Origin: an uncultured Bacteroides sp.
GTDB lineage: Bacteria > Bacteroidota > Bacteroidia > Bacteroidales > Bacteroidaceae
Reading direction: 5' to 3'
Assembly (NCBI RefSeq): GCF_902491285.1
Contig: NZ_CABUHK010000092.1
Span: 1 to 19,806 of the forward strand
Length of the DNA: 19,806 nt
In this document: positions 4,950 through 12,259 of the stretch, one piece after another
Layout of the letters: every line of letters begins with the position of its first letter
Position numbering within the stretch: the stretch's first letter is position 1
Notes under the pieces: generated by a model
Seen by the model: only the letters and a program-made list of their open reading frames with translations
Told to the model about the DNA's origin: nothing
Database searches by the model: none
Position numbers and translations under genes: made by a program

Positions 4950-7775
4950 ATGCAGGAAACAGAATATATTAACGTGTACGGTGCGCGCGTGCACAATTTG
5001 AAGGATATTGATGCCGAAATACCCCGTAATAGTCTGACGGTCATTACCGGATTGAGCGGCAGTGGTAAATCTTCTTTGGCTTTCGATACCATTTTTGCTG
5101 AAGGACAACGCCGTTATATCGAAACCTTTTCAGCGTATGCCCGTAATTTCCTGGGCAACTTGGAACGTCCGGATGTCGATAAAATAACAGGCTTGAGTCC
5201 GGTTATTTCCATCGAACAGAAAACCACGAATAAGAATCCCCGTTCTACCGTAGGGACAACGACTGAGATATACGATTATCTCCGTCTGCTCTATGCCCGT
5301 GCGGGAGTGGCTTATTCGTACCTGTCCGGTGAGAAAATGGTGAAATATACTGAGGAACAGATTCTGGATTTGATCCTGAAAGATTATAAAGGAAAGAAAA
5401 TATATCTGCTTTCCCCTTTGGTTCGCGCCCGCAAGGGACATTACAGGGAACTGTTCGAGCAGGTACGCAAAAAAGGATATTTATATGTACGGGTGGATGG
5501 TGAAGTGCGTGAAATAACGCATGGCATGAAACTCGACCGCTACAAGAATCATGATGTAGAAGTCGTTATTGATAAATTGGTGGTCACAGAAAAGGACGAC
5601 CGGCGTCTGAAACAGAGCGTGGCTACTGCCATGCGTCAGGGAGACGGTCTGATGATGATTCTGGATGCCCAATCCGAAAGTATCCGTCATTACAGTAAAC
5701 GTCTTATGTGTCCGGTCACAGGATTGTCTTACCGTGAGCCGGCTCCGCATAATTTCTCGTTCAACTCTCCGCAAGGAGCGTGTCCGAGGTGTAAAGGGCT
5801 GGGTGTGGTTAATCAGATTGACGTGGATAAGGTAATTCCCGACCGTGACCTTTCTATATATGAAGGTGCCATAGCACCTTTGGGCAAATATAAGAATGCC
5901 ATGATTTTCTGGCAGATAGGCGCGTTACTCGAAAAGTATGACGCGACTTTGAAAACGCCTGTGAAAGAATTGCCCGACGATGCGATTGACGAAGTCTTGT
6001 ATGGTTCTGATGAACGGATTAAAATCAAGAGTTCACTGATTGGTACTTCTTCTGATTACTTCGTTACTTATGAGGGGGTTGTGAAGTATATTCAAATGTT
6101 GCAGGAGAAAGACGCTTCTGCTACAGCGCAGAAATGGGCGGAGCAATTTGCTAAAACCACTGTTTGCCCTGAATGTAAAGGGGCTCGTTTGAATAAGGAA
6201 GCATTGCATTTCCGGATTCACGATAAGAATATCAATGAACTGGCCAACATGGATATCAATGAGTTATATGACTGGTTGATGAAAGTTGACGAATTCCTTT
6301 CCGACAAACAGAAGAAAATCTCAGTAGAGATTCTGAAAGAGATTCGTACACGTTTGAAGTTCCTGTTGGATGTCGGTTTGGATTATCTGGCTTTGAACCG
6401 TAGCTCGGTCAGCCTTTCCGGCGGGGAGAGCCAACGTATCCGCCTGGCTACACAGATAGGTTCCCAGTTGGTGAATGTGCTTTATATTCTTGATGAGCCG
6501 AGTATCGGCCTGCATCAACGCGATAATTTACGTCTTATCAATTCATTGAAAGAGCTTCGTGATATGGGAAACTCCGTGATTGTAGTGGAACATGACAAAG
6601 ATATGATGCTGGCTGCCGATTACGTAATTGATATGGGACCGAAAGCCGGACGTCTGGGGGGGGAAGTGGTCTTTGCCGGAACTCCGCAGGAGATGTTGAC
6701 GACTGAAACAATGACTTCCCAGTATCTGAACGGGAAAATGAAGATAGAGGTTCCCGCCAAGCGTAGAAAAGGAAACGGAAAATCTATCTGGCTGAAAGGG
6801 GCGAAGGGTAATAACCTGAAAGATGTTACTGTCGAGTTTCCGCTAGGAAAACTGATTTGTGTAACGGGAGTGTCGGGAAGCGGGAAGTCTACCTTGATAA
6901 ATGAGACATTGCAGCCTATTCTTTCGCAGAAGTTCTATCGTTCTTTGCAGGATCCTTTGGAATATGATTCTATCGAAGGATTGGAAAATATAGATAAGGT
7001 CGTGAATGTCGACCAGTCTCCGCTGGGGCGTACGCCGCGTTCCAATCCGGCTACTTATACCGGTGTGTTCTCGGATATTCGTAACTTGTTTGTGGGATTG
7101 CCGGAAGCGAAGATTCGCGGTTATAAACCGGGGCGCTTCTCCTTTAATGTTTCGGGCGGGCGTTGCGAAGCATGTACGGGAAACGGATATAAGACTATTG
7201 AAATGAATTTCCTTCCTGATGTCTACGTGCCCTGTGAAGTTTGCCATGGCAAACGTTATAACCGTGAAACGCTGGAAGTCCGTTTCAAAGGAAAATCCAT
7301 TGCCGATGTACTTGACATGACCATCAACCGTGCCGTAGAATTTTTTGAAAACGTGCCGCAAATCTTGAATAAAATCAAAGTTCTGCAGGATGTCGGACTG
7401 GGATATATCAAGTTGGGACAGTCTTCCACTACGCTTTCCGGCGGCGAGAGCCAGCGTGTGAAACTGGCAACGGAGCTTTCAAAAAGGGATACGGGCAAAA
7501 CCCTTTATATCCTTGACGAACCGACTACCGGTCTTCATTTTGAAGATATACGGGTACTGATGGGGGTACTGAACAAACTTGTAGACAAGGGCAACACGGT
7601 TATTGTAATCGAACATAATCTGGATGTGATAAAAATGGCGGATTATATCATCGATATGGGGCCTGAAGGTGGTAAGGGCGGGGGAGAGCTCCTCGGTTAC
7701 GGAACACCTGAAGAAGTTGCGAAGAGCCATAAGGGATATACACCCAAGTTTCTTCGCGAAGAACTGGGACTTTAA
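4950..7775 (+). CDS. uvrA: Excinuclease ABC subunit A (UvrA)
   Basis: UvrA is the damage-recognition ATPase of nucleotide excision repair and loads UvrB onto damaged DNA. The protein (941 residues from this start) has two ABC ATPase modules. Module I shows Walker A GLSGSGKSS near the N terminus, signature LSGGESQRIRLA and Walker B LYILDEPSIGLHQRD. Module II shows Walker A GVSGSGKST, signature LSGGESQRVKLA and Walker B LYILDEPTTGLHFED. The second zinc module is complete (CEAC, 19 residues, CEVC). The first is CPVT in place of CxxC, then CPRC, so one cysteine is replaced by threonine (codon 5718-5720). Three in-frame ATGs exist at 4935, 4944 and 4950. I chose 4950 because the -7 element ends at 4926, which would leave almost no leader for 4935; MQETEYINV is also a natural family start. 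The length is usual. A G8 tract lies at 6656-6663. Bacteroides often carry a second uvrA-like gene elsewhere. Confidence 0.96.
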   Translation: MQETEYINVYGARVHNLKDIDAEIPRNSLTVITGLSGSGKSSLAFDTIFAEGQRRYIETFSAYARNFLGNLERPDVDKITGLSPVISIEQKTTNKNPRSTVGTTTEIYDYLRLLYARAGVAYSYLSGEKMVKYTEEQILDLILKDYKGKKIYLLSPLVRARKGHYRELFEQVRKKGYLYVRVDGEVREITHGMKLDRYKNHDVEVVIDKLVVTEKDDRRLKQSVATAMRQGDGLMMILDAQSESIRHYSKRLMCPVTGLSYREPAPHNFSFNSPQGACPRCKGLGVVNQIDVDKVIPDRDLSIYEGAIAPLGKYKNAMIFWQIGALLEKYDATLKTPVKELPDDAIDEVLYGSDERIKIKSSLIGTSSDYFVTYEGVVKYIQMLQEKDASATAQKWAEQFAKTTVCPECKGARLNKEALHFRIHDKNINELANMDINELYDWLMKVDEFLSDKQKKISVEILKEIRTRLKFLLDVGLDYLALNRSSVSLSGGESQRIRLATQIGSQLVNVLYILDEPSIGLHQRDNLRLINSLKELRDMGNSVIVVEHDKDMMLAADYVIDMGPKAGRLGGEVVFAGTPQEMLTTETMTSQYLNGKMKIEVPAKRRKGNGKSIWLKGAKGNNLKDVTVEFPLGKLICVTGVSGSGKSTLINETLQPILSQKFYRSLQDPLEYDSIEGLENIDKVVNVDQSPLGRTPRSNPATYTGVFSDIRNLFVGLPEAKIRGYKPGRFSFNVSGGRCEACTGNGYKTIEMNFLPDVYVPCEVCHGKRYNRETLEVRFKGKSIADVLDMTINRAVEFFENVPQILNKIKVLQDVGLGYIKLGQSSTTLSGGESQRVKLATELSKRDTGKTLYILDEPTTGLHFEDIRVLMGVLNKLVDKGNTVIVIEHNLDVIKMADYIIDMGPEGGKGGGELLGYGTPEEVAKSHKGYTPKFLREELGL

Positions 7776-7786
7776 TCTGAGTTATA

Positions 7787-7827
7787 AAGTGCCGACTTGT
7801 CGAACAGTCTTCGACGGGTTGGCACTT
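7787..7827 (+). terminator. 18-bp hairpin after uvrA, probable terminator without a T tract
   Basis: AAGTGCCGACTTGTCGAA (7787-7804) and TTCGACGGGTTGGCACTT (7810-7827) pair over all 18 positions, three as G-U, around a 5-nt loop CAGTC. It begins 11 nt after the uvrA stop. What follows (ATCATATCATATCTTT) is not a T tract, so termination may be partial or the hairpin may protect the mRNA 3' end. Confidence 0.6.
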
Positions 7828-7856
7828 ATCATATCATATCTTTAAATACAACGAAA

Positions 7857-8336
7857 ATGAAAATCAATAAAACGAATGCCGCACGGCTGTTGGATAAGGC
7901 GAAGATAGCCTACGAATTGATTCCCTACGAGGTTGATGAGAACGATTTGAGTGCCATCCATGTGGCGGCTAACTTAGGTGAGAACATAGAGCAGGTATTC
8001 AAAACACTTGTTCTGCATGGCGACAAAAGCGGATATTTTGTTTGTGTCATTCCGGGCGAACACGAAGTCGATTTGAAATTGGCAGCCAAGGCTTCCGGTA
8101 ATAAAAAGTGCGATTTGATACCTGTGAAAGAACTTCTTCCACTTACCGGCTATATCCGGGGCGGTTGTTCTCCTATCGGCATGAAGAAGCATTTTCCTAC
8201 CTATATTCATGAAACTTGTCAGCAATTTCCGTATATTTATGTAAGTGCCGGTGTGAGGGGACTTCAGATAAAATTAGCGCCGGAGGATTTGGTTCGCGAA
8301 TCAAGAGCGGAAATTTGTCGTTTATTTGAGGACTAG
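7857..8336 (+). CDS. ybaK: Cys-tRNA(Pro)/Cys-tRNA(Cys) deacylase YbaK
   Basis: This 159-residue protein is a YbaK/EbsC-type member of the ProRS INS-domain family, a free-standing editing enzyme that hydrolyses cysteine mischarged onto tRNA(Pro). Diagnostic parts are the N-terminal block KTNAARLLDKAKIAYEL, the EQVFKTLV segment whose lysine (K49) matches the catalytic lysine of the family, and GGCSPIGMKK, the glycine-rich substrate-pocket loop. The length is that of the family. The frame is open upstream to a TTG at 7797, but that lies inside the hairpin at 7787-7827; the ATG at 7857 gives the normal N terminus. A weak -7-like TATCTTTA lies about 12 nt before the ATG. It is on the same strand as uvrA, 81 nt away, with the hairpin between them, so it is probably mostly independent. 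Confidence 0.92.
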   Translation: MKINKTNAARLLDKAKIAYELIPYEVDENDLSAIHVAANLGENIEQVFKTLVLHGDKSGYFVCVIPGEHEVDLKLAAKASGNKKCDLIPVKELLPLTGYIRGGCSPIGMKKHFPTYIHETCQQFPYIYVSAGVRGLQIKLAPEDLVRESRAEICRLFED

Positions 8337-8348
8337 TTGGATAGATAA

Positions 8349-8390
8349 TTGTGCAAAATTCAAGAAAAAGTATATATTTGCAAAATATAT
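8349..8390 (+). promoter_or_regulatory. Promoter of the POT transporter gene with an overlapping palindrome
   Basis: TTG at 8349-8351, a 21-nt spacer and TATATTTG at 8373-8380 form a consensus Bacteroides promoter. The -7 element lies inside a perfect AT-rich palindrome, ATATATTT (8372-8379), GCA, AAATATAT (8383-8390), that spans the expected transcription start. The palindrome could be an operator or chance in AT-rich DNA. The leader to the ATG at 8435 would be about 50 nt. Confidence 0.7.
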
Positions 8391-8434
8391 GTGATTACCG
8401 ACAAATAAATCATTAATTTAATAACTTATATTCT

Positions 8435-9946
8435 ATGTTTAACAAACACCCTAAAGGACTGGTAGCAGCCGCTTTGGCCAATCTAGGCGAGCGCTTTGGC
8501 TTCTATACTATGATGGCAATCCTTGTGCTTTTCTTACAAGCCAAGTTTGGTATGAATGGAAAAGAAGCAGGATTTATTTACTCAACTTTTTATTTTTCTA
8601 TTTACATTCTTGCTTTGCTCGGCGGTATTATTGCTGATAAAACGAGAAATTACAAAGGAACTATTTTTGCGGGAATCGTACTGATGGCGGTCGGCTATTT
8701 ATTGTTGGCTATTCCATCAAAGACTCCGGTGGATAACCGGATGCTTTTTTTAGTTATCACATGCGTTAGTTTGTTTGTTATTGCATTTGGTAATGGGTTA
8801 TTCAAAGGGAATTTGCAGGCATTGGTAGGACAGATGTATGATAATCCTCAGTACGCCAGTATGCGTGATTCCGGTTTTTCATTGTTTTATATGTTTATTA
8901 ATATCGGTGCTATATTTGCTCCGTTTGCTGCTGTTGGGGTACGTAACTGGTGGTTGTCTACTTTCGGATATAATTATGACGCTGACCTTCCTGCTTTGTG
9001 CCATGGTCATTTGGCAGGTACTCTGTCGCCTGAAGCAATTGAAACATACCATACATTAGTGGCAAAGGCGTCTACAGCTCCGGTACAGGATTATACAGCC
9101 TTTGCTTCTGATTATCTGAATGTCTTTACAACAGGATTCCATTATGCGTTTGGAGTAGCTATCATTGCTATGGTTATTTCTCTGACTATTTATTTATTGA
9201 ATAAGAAAAATTTCCCGGATCCGAGTAAGAAAGCTGCCGCAGCTACCTCTTCTGCTACTGTAGAAATGAGTGCCCAGGAAGTGAAGCAGCGTATGTATGC
9301 TTTGTTTGCTGTGTTTGGAGTGGTTATTTTCTTCTGGTTCTCATTCCATCAGAATGGCTTGACATTGACTTATTTTGCAAAGGAATATACAGACTTGAAT
9401 CTGCTCGGTATGCCGATTTCAGCAGAGCTTTTCCAGTCGTTGAATCCATTCTTCGTAGTCTTCCTGACTCCGGTGATTATGGCTGTTTTTGCCAGTCAGC
9501 GCAGACGTGGTAAAGAACCTTCAACTCCTAAAAAGATTGCTATCGGTATGGGAATAGCTGCATTAGCATTTATAGTAATGGCTGTCGGCTCTTATTTTGC
9601 TAATCTGCCCTTGCACAAAGACATTATTGCGGTCGGAACTTCACCGGTAAAAGTAACTCCGTTCCTGTTGATGTTTACTTACTTGATTTTGACAGTTGCC
9701 GAGTTGTATATCTCTCCGTTGGGTATCTCATTCGTGTCTAAGGTTGCTCCGCCCAAATATCAGGGTATCATGCAAGGAGGATGGTTAGGTGCGACTGCCC
9801 TGGGTAATCAATTGCTTGTAATTGGTGCGATTTTATATGAATCAATTCCTATCTGGATGACGTGGACTGTGTTTGTTGTAGCTTGTATGATTTCGATGTT
9901 TACAATGATCTTCATGTTGAAATGGCTGGAACGTGTAGCGAAATAA
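8435..9946 (+). CDS. POT/PTR-family peptide MFS transporter
   Basis: This 503-residue inner-membrane protein is a proton-coupled oligopeptide transporter of the POT (PTR2) family, taking up di- and tripeptides. Support comes from the 12 or more hydrophobic segments, the segment GGIIADKTRNYKGT (about residues 67-80) matching the first PTR2 signature, and FYMFINIGAIFAPF matching the second (FYxxINxGS type). The N-terminal helix reads ANLGERFGFYTM where the family usually has ExxERFxYYG: N16 replaces the first glutamate, while E19 and R20 are kept. There is a long soluble loop around residues 180-225 before the next helix, and a charged loop around residues 260-290. It has its own promoter and is followed by a terminator shared with a convergent gene, so it is a single-gene unit. 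Peptide use fits the DPP5-like peptidase further right, but the two are not linked in an operon. Confidence 0.9.
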   Translation: MFNKHPKGLVAAALANLGERFGFYTMMAILVLFLQAKFGMNGKEAGFIYSTFYFSIYILALLGGIIADKTRNYKGTIFAGIVLMAVGYLLLAIPSKTPVDNRMLFLVITCVSLFVIAFGNGLFKGNLQALVGQMYDNPQYASMRDSGFSLFYMFINIGAIFAPFAAVGVRNWWLSTFGYNYDADLPALCHGHLAGTLSPEAIETYHTLVAKASTAPVQDYTAFASDYLNVFTTGFHYAFGVAIIAMVISLTIYLLNKKNFPDPSKKAAAATSSATVEMSAQEVKQRMYALFAVFGVVIFFWFSFHQNGLTLTYFAKEYTDLNLLGMPISAELFQSLNPFFVVFLTPVIMAVFASQRRRGKEPSTPKKIAIGMGIAALAFIVMAVGSYFANLPLHKDIIAVGTSPVKVTPFLLMFTYLILTVAELYISPLGISFVSKVAPPKYQGIMQGGWLGATALGNQLLVIGAILYESIPIWMTWTVFVVACMISMFTMIFMLKWLERVAK

Positions 9947-9965
9947 TAAATTAATTATCCTAATG

Positions 9966-10001
9966 AAAAAAGGCTTGCAAATTACTCTGCAAGCCTTTTT
10001 T
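9966..10001. terminator. Bidirectional terminator between POT and GNAT genes
   Basis: AAAAAAGGCTTGCA (9966-9979) pairs perfectly with TGCAAGCCTTTTTT (9988-10001), with an 8-nt loop AATTACTC. Six A on one side and six T on the other give a U tract in both directions. It ends directly before the stop codon of the convergent acetyltransferase gene at 10003. Confidence 0.9.
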
Positions 10002-10002
10002 A

Positions 10003-10497
10003 TCAAATATCCAGTCCCATGATATAATCATTCATATAATATCCGTTTCCAATTGGAAAATCACCTTCCCTCAGTTTCCTCATCCCCATGTGTTCGTAAA
10101 ACTGTAACGCCTTGTTATTGCGATTTACATTTAGTTCCATCAGGCAAGGTGCCGGATGCACTTCCTTGATATACTTGACCGCTTCCTTGAACAAGAAACT
10201 ACCGCAGTGCGTTCCTTGAAAATGGGGGAGTACATAAATTTTCTGAAGATGGAAAATATCCTTTTCCTGTTGTTGCACAGAAACGTATCCGCATAATTCA
10301 CCATCCTTGTAAGCGATAAAATAGATATGCCCTTCTTCCATTTGCTTGAGAATATTCTGAGGGGCATACATCCAGTCCATCATATAATCCAGTTGGTCGG
10401 GAGATAAGATTTCCTTGTAAGTGGCGGGAAAAACTTCCTTTGCCATCCTATTGATAAGTTCGCAATCGGCGACCGTTGCTTTTCGAATAGTAAACAT
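10003..10497 (-). CDS. GNAT-family N-acetyltransferase
   Basis: This 164-residue protein has the GNAT fold: the N-terminal strand-helix MFTIRKATVADCELINRMAK, the beta4 strand with the acetyl-CoA loop (LQKIYVLPHFQGTHCGSFLF), and the C-terminal LELNVNRNNKALQFYEHMGM motif, equal to the common NxxAxxFYExxGF block. In the CoA loop the usual Q/RxxGxG reads QGTHCG, so the first glycine is a histidine. The substrate is unknown; related proteins of this kind are often named RimI-like or spermidine acetyltransferases, which the sequence does not prove. The start is taken at the ATG at 10497 because the longer frame opens with a TTG at 10530 that overlaps the -7 element. It is transcribed alone, with its terminator shared with the POT gene. 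Confidence 0.85.
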   Translation of the reverse strand: MFTIRKATVADCELINRMAKEVFPATYKEILSPDQLDYMMDWMYAPQNILKQMEEGHIYFIAYKDGELCGYVSVQQQEKDIFHLQKIYVLPHFQGTHCGSFLFKEAVKYIKEVHPAPCLMELNVNRNNKALQFYEHMGMRKLREGDFPIGNGYYMNDYIMGLDI

Positions 10498-10527
10498 ACG
10501 TATTTTCTTTTTGTGGTTTAACGGGCG

Positions 10528-10535
10528 CAAATATA
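10528..10535 (-). promoter_or_regulatory. -7 element for the GNAT gene
   Basis: The minus strand reads TATATTTG, a full match to TAnnTTTG, about 30 nt before the ATG at 10497. There is no evident TTG at -33. It is back-to-back with the PadR promoter about 100 bp away. Confidence 0.55.
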
Positions 10536-10597
10536 ACCATTATTTCTTTTTATAATAAGGTGTAGTCTCTCTAATGTTTTAATTATTATTAATTTAT

Positions 10598-10620
10598 AGT
10601 ACTTTGTAATGCAAGGTACT
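10598..10620. promoter_or_regulatory. 23-nt imperfect palindrome, probable PadR operator
   Basis: AGTACTTTGTA (10598-10608), a central A, and TGCAAGGTACT (10610-10620) form an inverted repeat matching at 9 of 11 positions; both mismatches are T/C changes. It sits 11 nt upstream of the -7 element of the padR gene, covering the region where the -33 element would be. The 8-mer GTAATGCA within it recurs at 10624-10631, one helical turn and a half away. This layout suits autorepression by the PadR protein. Confidence 0.65.
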
Positions 10621-10631
10621 GAAGTAATGCA

Positions 10632-10639
10632 TATATTTG
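10632..10639 (+). promoter_or_regulatory. -7 element for the PadR-PspC operon
   Basis: TATATTTG matches TAnnTTTG; the ATG follows 22 nt later. The only TTG upstream (10604-10606) is 25 nt away, longer than the normal 19-21, and lies inside the palindrome. That suggests a weak or regulated promoter. Confidence 0.65.
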
Positions 10640-10661
10640 TGCCATACAAAAGAAGAGAATA

Positions 10662-10988
10662 ATGAAAGTAGACAATGTAAAATCCCAAATGAGAAAGGGC
10701 ATGCTCGAATATTGCATCATGCTTTTGCTGCATAAGGAGCCTGCTTATGCCTCAGATATTATTCAGAAGCTGAAAGAAGCTCAACTGATTGTAGTAGAGG
10801 GTACCTTGTATCCCTTGCTGACACGTCTGAAGAATGACGACCTGTTAAGTTATGAATGGGTGGAATCTACACAAGGACCGCCACGCAAATATTATAAACT
10901 TACAGAAAGTGGAGAGACCTTTTTGGGAGAACTTGAGATATCCTGGAAAGAGTTGAACGAAACAGTGAACCATATTGCCAATAGATAA
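10662..10988 (+). CDS. PadR-family transcriptional regulator
   Basis: This 108-residue protein is a short (type 2-like) PadR winged-helix repressor. The core is visible: GMLEYCIMLLLHKEPAYASD (helix 1 and turn), IIQKLKEAQLIVVEGTLYPL with the GTLYPLLTRL recognition helix, then the wing LLSYEWVESTQGPPRKYYKL and the short C-terminal dimerisation helix to residue 108. All are at family positions and the length is usual. PadR proteins usually repress their own operon and a membrane or efflux gene, releasing on a small-molecule or stress signal. Here the next gene, 20 nt downstream on the same strand, encodes a PspC-domain membrane protein, and a palindromic operator overlaps the promoter. The effector is unknown. 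Confidence 0.92.
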   Translation: MKVDNVKSQMRKGMLEYCIMLLLHKEPAYASDIIQKLKEAQLIVVEGTLYPLLTRLKNDDLLSYEWVESTQGPPRKYYKLTESGETFLGELEISWKELNETVNHIANR

Positions 10989-11008
10989 TCCGAAAAGAAG
11001 AAATTAAA

Positions 11009-12106
11009 ATGAAAAAGACATTGACCATCAATTTAGGAGGAACTGTCTATCATATAGATGATGATGCCTACCGTCTGCTAGACAATTATCTGTCTAATCT
11101 GAAACATTACTTTCGTAAACAGGAAGGTGCGGAAGAAATCGTAAACGATATTGAAATGCGTATTGCCGAACTGTTTGCTGAGAAGATAGCCGAAGGAAAA
11201 CAGGTCATAACTGTTTCGGATGTAGAAGAAATCATAGCCCGTGTAGGGAAGCCGGAAGATTTCGGGATTGTTGAGGATGATGCGGATTCGCAGAAAAAAA
11301 CGGAACAGTCCGCCTCTGCCGGCCAAAGCTATACACGTACCGCTGCTCCGCGCCGTTTGTTTCGTGACCCGGACAATAAATTGCTGGGTGGGGTAGCGTC
11401 AGGGCTGGCCGCCTATTTTGGCTGGGATATCACATTGGTACGTATCTTGATGATAATTCTGGTATTTGTTCCTTATTGCCCGATGATTATCCTCTATATT
11501 ATCGGATGGATTGTTATTCCGGAAGCTCATACGGCAGCAGAAAAGCTGAGTATGCGCGGAGAGGCAGTGACTATTGAGAATATAGGTAAAACGGTGACGG
11601 ATGGTTTTGAACGGGTAGCAGACGGGGTCAACAACTATATGAACTCCGGCAAGCCCCGTACGTTTCTTCAGAAAGTGGGAGATGTATTTGTTTCCATCGC
11701 AGCCGTTCTCTTTAAGATATTCCTGGTAGCCCTTGTGATTATCTGTTGTCCTGTGTTGTTTGTGCTTGCTGTTGTATTGGTAGCTTTGGTGTTTGCGGCT
11801 GTTGCAATAGCGGTCAGTGGTGGTGCTTTACTTTACGAGATGCTGCCTGCTGTCAACTGGATACCGGTTACTTCCATATCTCCAATGATGACGTTGCTTG
11901 GCACGATTGCCGGAGTTGCCTTGATCGGTATTCCATTGGGAGCTTTCCTTTATACCATTCTTCGCCAGTTGTTCCACTGGTCACCGATGGGGGCAGGCTT
12001 GAAATGGTCACTGCTAATCCTATGGATATTGGGTGCCGTCATTATGATTATTAATCTTTCAGCCCTTGGTTGGCATCTGCCTTTATACAGTTTACACTGC
12101 TCTTAA
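11009..12106 (+). CDS. PspC-domain membrane protein
   Basis: This 365-residue protein starts with a soluble region of about 90 residues (MKKTLTINLGGTVYHIDDDA and on, with a coiled helix EEIVNDIEMRIAELFAEKI) that is typical of Bacteroidota PspC proteins. A linker follows, then a PspC domain at about 115-173: RRLFRDPDNKLLGGVASGLA and the membrane helix that ends in YIIGWIVIPEA. Further hydrophobic segments lie at about 227-275, 289-318 and 331-354, so there are at least four membrane spans. PspC in enterobacteria takes part in the phage-shock response to inner-membrane damage; a similar stress role here is inferred, not shown. It is co-transcribed with padR (20-nt gap) and followed by an intrinsic terminator. 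In related genomes a DUF2807/adhesin-like gene often follows; none is present here. Confidence 0.88.
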   Translation: MKKTLTINLGGTVYHIDDDAYRLLDNYLSNLKHYFRKQEGAEEIVNDIEMRIAELFAEKIAEGKQVITVSDVEEIIARVGKPEDFGIVEDDADSQKKTEQSASAGQSYTRTAAPRRLFRDPDNKLLGGVASGLAAYFGWDITLVRILMIILVFVPYCPMIILYIIGWIVIPEAHTAAEKLSMRGEAVTIENIGKTVTDGFERVADGVNNYMNSGKPRTFLQKVGDVFVSIAAVLFKIFLVALVIICCPVLFVLAVVLVALVFAAVAIAVSGGALLYEMLPAVNWIPVTSISPMMTLLGTIAGVALIGIPLGAFLYTILRQLFHWSPMGAGLKWSLLILWILGAVIMIINLSALGWHLPLYSLHCS

Positions 12107-12154
12107 CTAACGCTCATTCTATTAAAAAAGGATAATATTTATTCTTTTATAACT

Positions 12155-12191
12155 AAATGTACCCCGATAGTGTGTCCGGGGTACATTTTTT
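12155..12191 (+). terminator. Intrinsic terminator of the PadR-PspC operon
   Basis: AAATGTACCCCG (12155-12166) pairs perfectly with CGGGGTACATTT (12177-12188) around a 10-nt loop, then T to 12191 and a T-rich stretch TGTTTGTTTTT. It lies 48 nt after the PspC stop codon. Confidence 0.88.
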
Positions 12192-12227
12192 GTTTGTTTT
12201 TATTTATCGTAAGTCGAGAATTTTTAT

Positions 12228-12235
12228 TAAGTTTG
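12228..12235 (+). promoter_or_regulatory. -7 element for the metallo-hydrolase/flavin reductase unit
   Basis: TAAGTTTG matches TAnnTTTG. Transcription would begin near 12240, about 20 nt before the ATG at 12260, which supports that start. No TTG lies at the normal -33 distance. Confidence 0.5.
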
Positions 12236-12259
12236 TAAGGACGTATTCAAGAGATAAAA

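Noticed and set aside
6843..7361. 172-codon frame on the minus strand inside uvrA
   Set aside because: It lies wholly within the conserved second ATPase module of UvrA and its translation resembles no family.
7797..7856. Twenty extra N-terminal codons for ybaK from a TTG start
   Set aside because: They run through the hairpin after uvrA; the ATG at 7857 gives the normal YbaK N terminus.
10518..10733. 71-codon minus-strand frame across the GNAT/PadR intergenic region
   Set aside because: It covers both promoters, the operator palindrome and the start of padR, and has no family resemblance.
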